From: Streptomyces spiramyceticus
GTDB taxonomy: Bacteria > Actinomycetota > Actinomycetes > Streptomycetales > Streptomycetaceae
Direction of reading: 5' to 3'
DNA length: 64,000 nt
Assembly: GCF_028807635.1 (NCBI RefSeq)
Contig: NZ_JARBAX010000002.1
Span: 930,001 to 994,000 of the forward strand
How positions within the stretch are numbered: the stretch's first letter is position 1; the number at the start of each line of letters is the position of its first letter. Shown piece after piece: positions 33,696-42,937 of this stretch. A program made the translations under genes and the position numbers. Below the pieces are notes generated by a model, which worked only from the letters and a program-made list of their open reading frames with translations, made no database searches and was not told the origin of the DNA.

Positions 33696-34786
33696 CCGTA
33701 CGTGCAGCCCTCGCCCTCGGACGCGAATCCGCGGGAGGCCTCGGCCGCCAAGTCGCAGGCAGGGCCAGGAACCTGACCCTCCAGCCGCTCGCCCTCTACA
33801 GCGCGGCCGCGATCCGTATCGGCCTCGCCGGGCTCTACCTGATCCACCTGCTCCGCGAATCGGTACGCGCCGACCGGCTCTGGGGGCCGGGATCCCCGTT
33901 CACGCCGGAGCTCTTCGACCAGACGATGAAGGCCCGGGGCTGGGACGGCGCGTTCTCCTGGTGGTACTCCCTCCTCGCCACGGACAGCCCGCTCGTCTTC
34001 TGGTCCTGGTACGCGCTGGCCGTCGTGGTGAGCGCGCTGCTGATGCTCGGCTGGCACACCCGCGCGATGGCCCCCGCCTTCTGCTTCCTCGTGGTGGCCT
34101 TCTACATCCGCGGATCCATGGCCAACAGCGGCTGGGCACTGCTGAGTCTGCTGTTCGCCAATTTCCTGGTCTTCGTCGCCTCGGGCCGCCACTGGTCACT
34201 GGACGCGCGCCGCCGGGCCCGCCGCAAGGGAGCCTCGAAGTTCGTGTTCTGGGGCGCGGAGACCGAGGAACTGCGCCGGCGCATGGTCACCGTTCTGCAC
34301 AACGGCGGCATGGCGATGATCGCCCTCCAGGTGATGGTCATCTACGGTTCCGCGGCCATGTACAAAATCCAGGGCGAGTCATGGCGCAATGGCACGGCCC
34401 TCTATTACTCGATGATGTACGACGACTTCTCGACCTGGCCCGAACTCTCGGCCTGGGTGGCGAGTTACGGGACGTTCGCGGCCGTCATGGCGTACGTCAC
34501 CGTCTTCTCCCAGATGCTGTTCCCCGCGCTCGTATTCAACCGGCGCCTCAAGTACTGCATCCTCGTCGTCATGCTGGCCACGCATATCGGAATCGGCATT
34601 CTGATGGCGTTGCCGATGTTCTCCGCGATCACCATTGTCGGCGACCTGGTCTTTCTGCCGACCACGTTCTGGCTGGCCGCGACGCGCCTGGTCCGGACGC
34701 TGCGGGTGCGGGAGGAGAAGCCTGCGGAGACAGTCCGGCCACCCCGTGAAGCGGAGGTCGAGGCCGAGGTCAGCACCTCGGCGTAG
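33692..34786 (+). CDS. HTTM (SdpB-like) integral membrane protein
   Basis: 364 aa from the ATG overlapping the DUF5819 stop. About eight membrane helices, with the HTTM-family features IRIGLAGLYLIHLL, WDGAFSWWYSLLAT, LHNGGMAMIALQVMVIYGSAAMYKIQGESWRNGTALYYSM and ATHIGIGILMALPMFS. HTTM proteins are relatives of vitamin-K-dependent carboxylase; the SdpB branch works with SdpA to mature a secreted toxin. The acidic C-terminal tail is cytoplasmic. No SdpC-like toxin precursor is adjacent. Confidence 0.87.
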   Translation: MTVRAALALGRESAGGLGRQVAGRARNLTLQPLALYSAAAIRIGLAGLYLIHLLRESVRADRLWGPGSPFTPELFDQTMKARGWDGAFSWWYSLLATDSPLVFWSWYALAVVVSALLMLGWHTRAMAPAFCFLVVAFYIRGSMANSGWALLSLLFANFLVFVASGRHWSLDARRRARRKGASKFVFWGAETEELRRRMVTVLHNGGMAMIALQVMVIYGSAAMYKIQGESWRNGTALYYSMMYDDFSTWPELSAWVASYGTFAAVMAYVTVFSQMLFPALVFNRRLKYCILVVMLATHIGIGILMALPMFSAITIVGDLVFLPTTFWLAATRLVRTLRVREEKPAETVRPPREAEVEAEVSTSA

Positions 34787-34886
34787 GCGGTGGCGGGGGA
34801 AGAAACACCTCCGCCACGACCGCGCCGGATCGATCTCCGCCCCGCTGGGCAGACTGCAATGACAGCTACCGGTCAGAGGGGGCGGC

Positions 34887-36290
34887 ATGGCGGACTTCGC
34901 GGTGATCGGCGGCGGCATCGGCGGCCTCGCGGCGGCGCTCCTCACCGCCCGGCGCGGCCACCGGGTGACCGTCTTCGAGCGGGACAGCCGCGCGCCGGGC
35001 CACGACCTCGACCAGGACTTCTTCGACTGGCGGCGCCCCGGCGTACCGCAGGCCGCCCAGCCCCACCACCTGCTCGGCGCCGCCCGCGCCGTGCTCCTGG
35101 CCGAGGCTCCCGATGTGTACGAAAGCGTCCTGAGGCTCGGCGCCCGCGAACGGCACGAACTGGACTGGTTCGACGAACGCCCCCCGTACCGCCCCGGCGA
35201 CGAGAACCTGGTCGTACTCCAGTCCCGCCGCATCGTCCTGGAGACCGCGCTCACCGATGCACTCCGGGCCGAGCCGCGAGCCCACGTGCGGTACGGCGAA
35301 CCGGTCACCGGGCTGCTCGTCGACCCGTCCGCGAGCCCCCCGCGCGTGCGCGGCGTACGCACTCAACTCGGTGCGTACGAAGCCGAGTTGGTGATCGACG
35401 CGGGCGGCCGCCGGTGCGGTACGGGGGACTGGCTGACGGGGGCGGGCTGTCGGCCCCCGGTGGTGGAGCGGCACCGTACCGGCATCGCGTACTTCTGCCG
35501 CTGGTACCGCCTGCCCGACGGGCGGCTCGACGGCCCCACCCGGCCCTGGACCGTGACCGGCGGGACCTTCGCGGGCTGCGCCGTCTTCCCCGCCGACAAC
35601 GGGCTGTTCGCCGTCACCCTCTTCGTCCACACCGAGGACCCGTCGCGCGGCTCGCTGCGCGACCCGGCCGTCTTCGAGGCGGCGGCCCGTATGTTCGCGC
35701 CCGGGGCGGCCTGGCTGGAGCTGGGGGCCGAGCCGCTCTGCCCGGTCCTGGCAACGGCCGGGCTCGACAACCGGTGGAGTGCGCTCGTCGACGAACAGGG
35801 CCCGGTCGCCGCGGGAATCATCGGCATCGGCGACTCCATCACCCACACCAACCCGACGATGGCGCAGGGCGCATCGCTCGCACTGTGGGCGGCGCGCAGG
35901 CTCGCGTGCGAAGTGGACGGGGAGCGGGGCCGGGACCCCGGTTCGCCGGACTTCGCCGCCGACCACCACGACTGGGCGGTGCGGACCCTCAAGCCCTGGT
36001 TCGACTTCCAGGTCATCACCGACCGCGCGATCGGCGAGCGCTTCGCCAACCGGGAGTTCCGTGCCGGGCCGGCCCGCGAGATGGCGGCTCTCTTCGAGTG
36101 CGCACTGGTGGAACCGGAGGTGATGCGGGCGCGCGCCAGGGTCCGGCACCTGGCGGCGACTCCGGACGAGGCGTACGGAACCCCGGAGATCCGGGAACGG
36201 GTTGAGTCGTGGCTCGCCGCGCATCCGGACTACGTGCCGAACGCGCTGGGCCCCGACCGAAAGGAGTGGGAGAAGATCACCGCGACCTGA
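34887..36290 (+). CDS. FAD-dependent oxidoreductase
   Basis: 467 aa. An N-terminal FAD motif (FAVIGGGIGGLAAALLTARRGHRVTVFER), LQSRRIVLETALTDAL and the C-terminal GIIGIGDSITHTNPTMAQGASLALWAARRL place it in the flavin monooxygenase/geranylgeranyl-reductase-like group. There are no signs of a halogenase (no WxWxIP). Likely cytosolic with FAD and NAD(P)H; substrate unknown. Stands alone; its 3' end overlaps the convergent DNA ligase by 14 bp. Confidence 0.82.
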   Translation: MADFAVIGGGIGGLAAALLTARRGHRVTVFERDSRAPGHDLDQDFFDWRRPGVPQAAQPHHLLGAARAVLLAEAPDVYESVLRLGARERHELDWFDERPPYRPGDENLVVLQSRRIVLETALTDALRAEPRAHVRYGEPVTGLLVDPSASPPRVRGVRTQLGAYEAELVIDAGGRRCGTGDWLTGAGCRPPVVERHRTGIAYFCRWYRLPDGRLDGPTRPWTVTGGTFAGCAVFPADNGLFAVTLFVHTEDPSRGSLRDPAVFEAAARMFAPGAAWLELGAEPLCPVLATAGLDNRWSALVDEQGPVAAGIIGIGDSITHTNPTMAQGASLALWAARRLACEVDGERGRDPGSPDFAADHHDWAVRTLKPWFDFQVITDRAIGERFANREFRAGPAREMAALFECALVEPEVMRARARVRHLAATPDEAYGTPEIRERVESWLAAHPDYVPNALGPDRKEWEKITAT

Positions 36291-37353
36291 GGACGTCCGC
36301 GAGGTCGTAGCTGACCGGCTCCTCCAACTGGGCGTACGTACAGCTCTCGGGCGTACGGTCCTCACGCCACCGGCGGAACCGGGCGGTGTGCCGGAAACGG
36401 TCGCCCTCCATGTGGTCGTACGCCACCTCGCACACGGCCTCCGGCCGCAACGGCACCCACGACAGGTCCTTCTTGCCCGACCAGCGGCTCGGGGCGCCGG
36501 GCATCCGGCTCTGCTCATGGGCGGACTCGTCCGACCAGGTGGCCCACGGGTGGCCCTCGGCCTCGGGCGACTCCATGCGCAGCGGCCCCAGTTCGGCCAC
36601 CAGTTCCTCGCGGCGGCGCATCGGGAACGCCGCGGACACCCCTACGTGCTGGAGTGTGCCCGCATCGTCGTACAGGCCGAGGAGCAGCGAGCCGACGACG
36701 GGGCCGCTCTTGTGGAACCGGTATCCGGCGACGACACAGTCCGCGGTGCGCTCGTGCTTGATCTTGTACATCAGGCGGGTGTCCTGGCGGTACGGCATGG
36801 CCTGCGGCTTGGCCACCACACCGTCGAGACCGGCGCCCTCGTAGTGCTGAAACCACTCCCGGGCCACCTCGATGTCGGTGGTCGCGGGCGCCAGATGGAC
36901 CGGGGCGGGGGCGCCGCCGAGTGCGCCGGTGAGGGTGGCGCGACGGTCCTTGAACGGGGCGTCGATCAGCGAGTCGTTGCCGATAGCCAGCAGGTCGAAC
37001 GCGACGAAGCTGGCCGGTGTCCGCTCGGCGAGCAGCCTCACGCGGGAATCCGCCGGGTGGATGCGCTCGCTGAGACGGTCGAAGTCGAGCCTGCCCTCGT
37101 AGGCGATCACGATCTCGCCGTCCACGACACAGCGGTCGGGCAGCGCCGCGAGCAGCGAGTCGACGAGCTCGGGAAAGTAGCGGGTCAGTGGCTTGCCCGA
37201 CCTGCTGCCGATCTCCACCTCGTCGCCGTCGCGATAGACGATCGCCCGGAAGCCGTCCCACTTGGCCTCGTAGTGCATGCCGGGGCCCGGCGGGATCTCG
37301 GCCACGGACTTGGCCAGCATGGGTTTCACGGGTGGCATCACCGGCAGATCCAT
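36277..37353 (-). CDS. ATP-dependent DNA ligase (LigC/LigD-ligase type)
   Basis: 358 aa. Adenylation site YEAKWDGFRA with Lys31 as nucleophile, RSGKPLTRYFPEL, VVDGEIVI, FVAFDLLAIG, GLDGVVAKP and KIKHERTADCVVAGYR (motif V), then an OB-fold domain. It is the free-standing form of the bacterial NHEJ ligase. Divergent from a LigD-type polymerase gene with 97 bp between starts, so the two activities that Mycobacterium fuses in LigD are encoded separately here. No Ku gene is in the window. Confidence 0.92.
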   Translation of the reverse strand: MDLPVMPPVKPMLAKSVAEIPPGPGMHYEAKWDGFRAIVYRDGDEVEIGSRSGKPLTRYFPELVDSLLAALPDRCVVDGEIVIAYEGRLDFDRLSERIHPADSRVRLLAERTPASFVAFDLLAIGNDSLIDAPFKDRRATLTGALGGAPAPVHLAPATTDIEVAREWFQHYEGAGLDGVVAKPQAMPYRQDTRLMYKIKHERTADCVVAGYRFHKSGPVVGSLLLGLYDDAGTLQHVGVSAAFPMRRREELVAELGPLRMESPEAEGHPWATWSDESAHEQSRMPGAPSRWSGKKDLSWVPLRPEAVCEVAYDHMEGDRFRHTARFRRWREDRTPESCTYAQLEEPVSYDLADVLRSR

Positions 37354-37450
37354 ACACCGATTCTGCGGGCATTTGCCATGAAATGCTCGGTATGCGCCCC
37401 CGTATGCTCCCGGTATGCGTTACGTCTCCGTCCGGCTTAGCGTGGCGGAC

Positions 37451-38467
37451 ATGGGTGATGCGGTGGAGCTGACAGCCGGCGGGCGGACCGTACGGCTGTC
37501 GAGCCCCGACAAGATCTACTTCCCGGAGCGCGGCTACACCAAGTGGGACGTGGCCCAGTACTTCCTTGCCGTCGGCGACGGAATCACCCGCGCCCTGCGC
37601 GACCGCCCGACCACGCTCCAGCGCTTCATCGAGGGCATCGAGGGCGAGTTCTTCTACCAGAAACGCGCCCCCAAGAACCTGCCCGACTGGATCCCCACCG
37701 CCCGCATCGCCTTCCCCAGCGGCCGCGAGGCGCACGAGATCTGCCCCACCGAACCGGCCGCGGTCATCTGGGCGGCGAACCTGGGCTGCCTCACCTTCCA
37801 CCCCTGGCCGGTACGCCGCGACCGCACAGAACACCCCGACGAACTGCGCATCGACCTCGACCCGCAGCCGGGCACGGACTTCGCGGACGCCGTCAGAGCC
37901 GCCCACGAACTCCACACGCTCCTCGACGAGCAGGGCCTGCGCGGCTGGCCCAAGACCTCCGGCGGACGCGGCCTCCACGTCTTCGTCCCGATCGAGCCCC
38001 GCTGGACGTTCTCCCAGGTACGCCGCGCCGCGATCGCCGTCGGCCGCGAACTGGAACGGCGCATGCCGGGCCGGGTGACCACCGCCTGGTGGAAGGAGGA
38101 GCGCGGCGAGCGGATCTTCGTGGACTACAACCAGACAGCCCGCGACCGTACGATCGCCTCCGCCTACTCCGTGCGGCCGTACCCCCACGCACCCGTCTCG
38201 GCGCCGCTGACCTGGGACGAACTCGACGAGGCCGAGCCCCAGGACTTCGACCTGGTCACCATGCCGACGCGCTTCGCCGAACTGGGCGACATCCACGCCG
38301 ACATGGACGACCACGCCTTCGGCCTGGAGGGCCTCCTGGAACTCGCCGCCCGCGACGAACGCGACCACGGCCTCGGCGAGCTGCCGTACCCGCCGGACTA
38401 CCCGAAGATGCCGGGCGAGCCCAAGCGCGTCCAGCCGAGCCGGGCGAAAGAGAAGAAGGAAGAATGA
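37451..38467 (+). CDS. LigD-type polymerase/primase (NHEJ PrimPol)
   Basis: 338 aa from ATG 37451 (MGDAVELTAGGRTVRLSSPDKIYFPERGYTK is the family's usual beginning); ATG 37415 would add 12 residues. Catalytic acidic pair in LRIDLDPQPG, SGGRGLHVFVPI, and the Lys-rich acceptor motif FYQKRAPKN. The polymerase domain fills and extends ends before ligation by the divergent ligase. The C-terminus is lysine-rich. Confidence 0.93.
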   Translation: MGDAVELTAGGRTVRLSSPDKIYFPERGYTKWDVAQYFLAVGDGITRALRDRPTTLQRFIEGIEGEFFYQKRAPKNLPDWIPTARIAFPSGREAHEICPTEPAAVIWAANLGCLTFHPWPVRRDRTEHPDELRIDLDPQPGTDFADAVRAAHELHTLLDEQGLRGWPKTSGGRGLHVFVPIEPRWTFSQVRRAAIAVGRELERRMPGRVTTAWWKEERGERIFVDYNQTARDRTIASAYSVRPYPHAPVSAPLTWDELDEAEPQDFDLVTMPTRFAELGDIHADMDDHAFGLEGLLELAARDERDHGLGELPYPPDYPKMPGEPKRVQPSRAKEKKEE

Positions 38468-38471
38468 GCCG

Positions 38472-39665
38472 CTAAGGCTTGAGCAGTGTCTTGATCATGC
38501 CGTCCTCCTTGGCCTGGAACATCTCGTACGCCCTCGGCCCGTCCGCCAGCGGCATGGTGTGCGTGGCGAAACCCTCCACTCCCAGCGGATCCGTGTCGTC
38601 GAGGAGCGGCAGGATGTCGTCCACCCACCGCTTGACGTTGGCCTGGCCCATCCGCAGCTGGATCTGCTTGTCGAAGAGGGTCAGCATCGGCATCGGGTCC
38701 GCCGCGCCGCCGTACACACCTGCCAGGGAGATCGTGCCACCCCGGCGTACCACGTCGATCGCGGTGTACAGGGCGTGCAGCCGGTCCACTCCCGCGTGTT
38801 CCATCAGCGGCTTGGCGACGGCATCGGGCAGCAGGCCGGTGATCCACTGCGCGGCCTTGGCGACGGGGGCGCCATGGGCCTCCATGCCGACGGCATCGAT
38901 CACGGAGTCGGTGCCCCTGCCGTTGGTCCGGTCGCGGATGGCATCGGGGAGCTCCTTCCCGTAATTGCGCAGGTCGAGCGTCTTGACGCCGTGGGCGCTC
39001 GCACGGGCCAGCCGCTCCGGCACCAGGTCGACGCCGATCACCAGGCCGGCGCCCCGGTGCAGGGCGACACGGGCGGCCATCTCGCCGATCGGCCCCAGAC
39101 CGAGGACGGTCAGGCTGCCGCCGGGCGGAACCGCCGCGTACTCGACGGCCTGCCAGGCGGTGGGCAGCACGTCGGAGAGATAGACGTACCGCTCGTCGGG
39201 CGGCCCCTCGGGCACCTTGACCGGCAGATTGTCACCGAACGGCACCCGCAGGAACTCGGCCTGCCCACCCGGGACTTGGCCGTACAGCTTGGTGTATCCG
39301 AACAGCGACGCACCCGTGCCGCGCTCCCGTACCTGGGTGGTCTCGCATTGGGAGTGGAGTCCCTGGTCGCACATGAAGCAGTTGCCGCAGGAGACATTGA
39401 AGGGGATCACGACCCGGTCGCCCGGCGCGAGCGTGGACACACCGGCGCCCACTTCCTCGACGATGCCCATGGGCTCGTGTCCGAGGATGTCCCCCGGATC
39501 CAGATAGGGGCCGAGCACCTCGTACAGGTGCAGGTCGGAACCGCAGATGCCGGTCGACGTGACCCGGACGATCACATCGGTCGGTTCTTTGAGCTGCGGG
39601 TCGGGCACCGTCTCCACCCGTACGTCCCGCTTGCCGTGCCAGGTCAGTGCGCGCACCGTTCTCAC
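38472..39665 (-). CDS. Zinc-dependent alcohol/formaldehyde dehydrogenase
   Basis: 397 aa medium-chain dehydrogenase. Catalytic zinc ligands ICGSDLHLYE (Cys41) and GHEPMGIVEEVG, structural zinc CGNCFMCDQGLHSQC, Rossmann motif VLGLGPIGEMAARVA and RGTDSVIDAVGMEAHG. The long structural loop and RERGTGASLFGYTKLYGQVPGGQAEFLRVP are typical of the glutathione-independent formaldehyde dehydrogenase-like subgroup. Convergent with the polymerase gene, 4 bp apart. Confidence 0.9.
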   Translation of the reverse strand: MRTVRALTWHGKRDVRVETVPDPQLKEPTDVIVRVTSTGICGSDLHLYEVLGPYLDPGDILGHEPMGIVEEVGAGVSTLAPGDRVVIPFNVSCGNCFMCDQGLHSQCETTQVRERGTGASLFGYTKLYGQVPGGQAEFLRVPFGDNLPVKVPEGPPDERYVYLSDVLPTAWQAVEYAAVPPGGSLTVLGLGPIGEMAARVALHRGAGLVIGVDLVPERLARASAHGVKTLDLRNYGKELPDAIRDRTNGRGTDSVIDAVGMEAHGAPVAKAAQWITGLLPDAVAKPLMEHAGVDRLHALYTAIDVVRRGGTISLAGVYGGAADPMPMLTLFDKQIQLRMGQANVKRWVDDILPLLDDTDPLGVEGFATHTMPLADGPRAYEMFQAKEDGMIKTLLKP

Positions 39666-39888
39666 CTCGTCACATGGTCTCTGTCCCGGGCGTCTCGTCC
39701 CGCGGTTTCTGTCCCCCAGCGCGTCCCCACTGAGGTCGCAGCCATGCGCCAGGCACCGGATGCGATCACCGCTTCCTTGGGGTGCTATGAGAGAAGCGGG
39801 CCGGAGCGGCCGATTCCGGGCTGCTCACACCGCCACTTTGCACCTTGCACGACGCCCACAGCGAAGCAGCAGGAGGAGGTGGTTGGTG

Positions 39889-41220
39889 ATGCGCGTGGCA
39901 GTCGTCGGACAGGGTTACGTCGGCTTGACGGGCGCAGTCGCGCTGGCCCTGCAGGGGCACGGCGTCACCGGGGTCGAGCAGGACCACAGCCGGTTGCGCA
40001 CACTGAATTCGGGCGAAGCACCCGTCTTCGAACCCGGCCTCCCCCAGCAGCTGGCTGCCGCTCTGGCCACCGGGCGACTGCGATTCGCCGACGGGCTGGC
40101 GGAGTGCCACCGGAGGGCCCCCTTCGACATCGTGCTGATCACCGTGGGGACACCGCCGCAGTCGGACGGATCCGCGGACCTGTCCCAGGTGACGAGCGTG
40201 CTGGAGCAGATCGGGAATCTGCTGCCCGTGCCCCGGGTGGTGCTCAAGTCCACCGTTCCGCCGGGCACCAGCAGCAGACTCGCCGATGCCCACCCCTGGC
40301 TTCGCGAGCGTTACGCGTACAACCCCGAATTCCTCAACCAGGGCAGTGCCCTGGAGGACTGGGCCGTGCCCGCCCGTGTCATCGCCGGCACCTGGAGCCG
40401 GGAGAACACCCTGGCACTGCGTGAGCTGTACGCGGGAGTGTCCGGCCCATGGGTGTCGACGACTCCCACCAGCGCAGAGATGATCAAGTACGCGAGCAAC
40501 GCCTTCCTTGCTATGAAGATCAGCTTCTCGAACGAGATCGCCCAGATGTGCAGCGGGCCCGACATCGACGTCGACCACGTCATGCAGGGCGTCGGTTACG
40601 ACCCCCGGATCGGGCACGCGTTCCTCCAGCCCGGCCTGGGCTACGGCGACTCCTGCCTCCCCAAGGACACCGCCGCGCTGGCGCACTGGGCGAGCAGCGT
40701 GGGGATGTCGGCGCCCCTGCTGCGGGCGACGATCGCCGTCAACGACGCACAGACCGGTGTGGCTCTGCAGATATTGCGCACCGAACTCGGCGCCGCCCTG
40801 CGCGAAGCGACGATCGCCGTACTCGGAGTGCGGTACGAACCGTGGAGCGACGACCTGCGAGCCGCCCCCAGCCTCGCCGTCGTCCCGGCGATCCTTGCCG
40901 AAGCGGCCGACGTACGGGTCTGGGACCCGGCCACCGATGCCGCGACCATAGCCGGGCTCTTCCCGTCCGCGAATCCCGTCGCGGAGCTGCCCGACGCGGT
41001 CGACGGCGCCCACGCCGTCGTCCTGCTCACCGAATGGCCGCAGGCCATCGAAGCGCACTGGCCGACGCTGGCCGCCCGGCTCGTCGCGCCGCGCCTGCTC
41101 ATCGACGGCAAGAACTGCCTGCCTCCCGAGCTGATGGCCGGCCTTCCCATCCACTACCGGAGCATCGGCACCAGGATGCCCACCACGACCGTGACCGCGG
41201 AGCCTCAGCTGGAGGCGTGA
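39889..41220 (+). CDS. UDP-glucose/GDP-mannose dehydrogenase family protein
   Basis: 443 aa from ATG 39889 (AGGAGGAGG 9 bp upstream; GTG 39886 also in frame). VVGQGYVGLTGAVALALQGHGVTGVE binds NAD; ITVGTPPQSDGSADL, LKSTVPPGT, YNPEFLNQGSALEDW and the catalytic Cys256 in GYGDSCLPKDTAAL are diagnostic (here Leu replaces the usual Phe after Cys). Two-step oxidation of a nucleotide sugar to a uronic acid for polysaccharide or glycoside synthesis. No glycosyltransferase adjoins. The upstream 220 bp carry a C-rich repetitive segment with no clear function. Confidence 0.9.
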   Translation: MRVAVVGQGYVGLTGAVALALQGHGVTGVEQDHSRLRTLNSGEAPVFEPGLPQQLAAALATGRLRFADGLAECHRRAPFDIVLITVGTPPQSDGSADLSQVTSVLEQIGNLLPVPRVVLKSTVPPGTSSRLADAHPWLRERYAYNPEFLNQGSALEDWAVPARVIAGTWSRENTLALRELYAGVSGPWVSTTPTSAEMIKYASNAFLAMKISFSNEIAQMCSGPDIDVDHVMQGVGYDPRIGHAFLQPGLGYGDSCLPKDTAALAHWASSVGMSAPLLRATIAVNDAQTGVALQILRTELGAALREATIAVLGVRYEPWSDDLRAAPSLAVVPAILAEAADVRVWDPATDAATIAGLFPSANPVAELPDAVDGAHAVVLLTEWPQAIEAHWPTLAARLVAPRLLIDGKNCLPPELMAGLPIHYRSIGTRMPTTTVTAEPQLEA

Positions 41221-41245
41221 CGCAGATGGTGAGGAGAGCGTTCAG

Positions 41246-42895
41246 GTGAAGCATGCGCCTGCGACGCAGGACTGGGGCCCGGAGCCCTCGGCGTGGGCAC
41301 CCATGCGCCGACCGGTGTTCCGCGCTCTGTGGATCGCCCAACTGGCGGCCAACATGGGCACCTGGATGCAGACAGTGGGAGCCCAGTGGCTGATGGGCGA
41401 CCTCGGCGGCGGCGCGCTGGAGGTCGCACTCGTCCAGACGGCGACAACACTGCCGGTCTTCGTACTGGTGGTGCCCGCCGGGGCCTTGGGGGACATCCTC
41501 GACCAGCGGCGATTGCTGATCGGCGGCCAACTCCTGATGTTCCTCGGCGCGGCCGGCCTGGCCGGCGTCACCGCCGCGGGCGCGGAGACCCAGTCTCTGC
41601 TGCTCGGACTGACCGCCCTGATGGGTGTGGGCGAGGCGTTCTGCATCTCCTCCTTCCAGGCCATCCAGCCCGAGCTGGTCAGCCGTGAGGAGATCCCGCA
41701 GGCCGCCCTGCTCAACAGCGCGAACGGCAATGTGGCGCGGGCAGCCGGCCCGGCTTTCGGCGGCGCCCTGATCCACGCCGCGGGCCCCGAGGCCACCTTC
41801 GCCCTCAACGCCCTGTCCTTCCTCGGCGTTCTGGTGGTCCTCTACGCCTGGAAGCGGCCACCGACGCACAGGCCGCTCGGCTCCGAGCACATCCGTGATG
41901 CGATCCGGGCGGGCGCCCGGTATGTGCGCAGCGCGCCGCTGCTCGGCGCGGTCATCGGCCGCTCGGGCCTCTTCATGCTCTTCGCCGGAGGGATGTGGGC
42001 GCTCCTGCCCACGGTCGCCCGCGGGCCGCTGGGTCTCGACGCCGGCGGGTACGGCCTGCTGCTCGGCAGCGTGGGTCTCGGCGCGGTCATCGGCGCGGTA
42101 CTGCTGCCTTCGATGCGGGGGCACCTGAGGACGAACGTACTGGTCACGGGCGCCATGGTGATCTATGCGGGGACGATGGCGGCGATCGGCCTGGTGCCGT
42201 ACGCCGTCGGAGTCGCCGCCGCCCTGATCGTGTCCGGTCTGGCGTGGGTGGCGGTCTTGTCGACCCTCTCAGCCTCCGCGCAGGTGCTGCTGCCCGCGTG
42301 GGCCCGTACCCGCGGACTCGCCTACTACCAGCTGGTCTTCATGGGCGGGCAGGCACTGGGCGGAGTCGGGTGGGGCGCCGTCGCCGACTGGCTGGGCGTA
42401 CGGACCACCTTCGTGGTGTCGGCCATCGGCCTCTTCGTGACGACCGTCGTGGGCATGCGGACACTGCCGATGCCTTCCGGTCCTGTCGACGTACGCCCCG
42501 CTCAGCTCTGGGCGGAGCCGCCGTCGATCCAGATGCCGGGGCGTCGCGATGCGGGCCCTGTTCTGGTCACGGTCGAGTGGCGGGTGGACCGGGCGAACGC
42601 CGAGGCGTTCATCGCGGCGATGCAGCCGGTGGGCATGTCACGCCGGCGTACGGGTGCCTCGCTGTGGGGCCTGTTCGAAGACATGGCGGACCCGACGCTC
42701 TTCCTGGAGACGTTCACCGTCGGCTCGGAGCGGGAGCATCTGCGTCAGATCATGGAACGGGGAACCAAGCTGGACCAGGAGCTGGAAGCCCGCGCCATGG
42801 CCTTGACCCGACCCGGCCACAAACCGCAGGTACGCCACCTGATCTTCGCCTACGCCTCCGGGCGCGACGAGGAGCTGTCCTCCTTCCCGCCGTGA
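41246..42895 (+). CDS. MFS exporter with C-terminal ABM-like domain (PF05977 type)
   Basis: 549 aa, GTG start after GAGGAG. Residues 25-415 form 11-12 helices of the MFS_3/transmembrane secretion effector family (FRALWIAQLAANMGTWMQTVGAQWLM; NSANGNVARAAGPAFGGALI). After a linker, residues about 440-549 form an antibiotic-biosynthesis-monooxygenase-like fold (VTVEWRVDRANAEAFIAAMQPVGMSRRRTGASLWGLFEDMADPTLFLETF), a fusion known for this family. Role probably drug or metabolite export. It follows the dehydrogenase by 25 bp. Confidence 0.87.
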   Translation: MKHAPATQDWGPEPSAWAPMRRPVFRALWIAQLAANMGTWMQTVGAQWLMGDLGGGALEVALVQTATTLPVFVLVVPAGALGDILDQRRLLIGGQLLMFLGAAGLAGVTAAGAETQSLLLGLTALMGVGEAFCISSFQAIQPELVSREEIPQAALLNSANGNVARAAGPAFGGALIHAAGPEATFALNALSFLGVLVVLYAWKRPPTHRPLGSEHIRDAIRAGARYVRSAPLLGAVIGRSGLFMLFAGGMWALLPTVARGPLGLDAGGYGLLLGSVGLGAVIGAVLLPSMRGHLRTNVLVTGAMVIYAGTMAAIGLVPYAVGVAAALIVSGLAWVAVLSTLSASAQVLLPAWARTRGLAYYQLVFMGGQALGGVGWGAVADWLGVRTTFVVSAIGLFVTTVVGMRTLPMPSGPVDVRPAQLWAEPPSIQMPGRRDAGPVLVTVEWRVDRANAEAFIAAMQPVGMSRRRTGASLWGLFEDMADPTLFLETFTVGSEREHLRQIMERGTKLDQELEARAMALTRPGHKPQVRHLIFAYASGRDEELSSFPP

Positions 42896-42918
42896 CACCG
42901 CGACACGGTGTGACACGG
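42890..42918. terminator. Bidirectional hairpin between convergent genes
   Basis: CCGTGACACCG pairs with CGGTGT-GA-CACGG, an 11-bp stem with a 2-nt bulge and a 5-nt loop, overlapping the end of the MFS gene and facing the end of the cupredoxin/DUF1080 gene. No U-run, as usual in Streptomyces. Confidence 0.55.
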
Positions 42919-42937
42919 CGGGAAGGAGCCCTTTCCG

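Noticed and set aside
37415..37450. ATG 37415 as the start of the NHEJ polymerase
   Set aside because: No ribosome site, and the extra 12 residues are not part of the family's usual N-terminus, which begins MGDAVEL at 37451.
39666..39888. The C-rich stretch before the UDP-sugar dehydrogenase as an RNA gene
   Set aside because: Repeated CTGTCCC/CGTCCC words only; no stable cloverleaf or known riboswitch core could be drawn, so nothing is called there.
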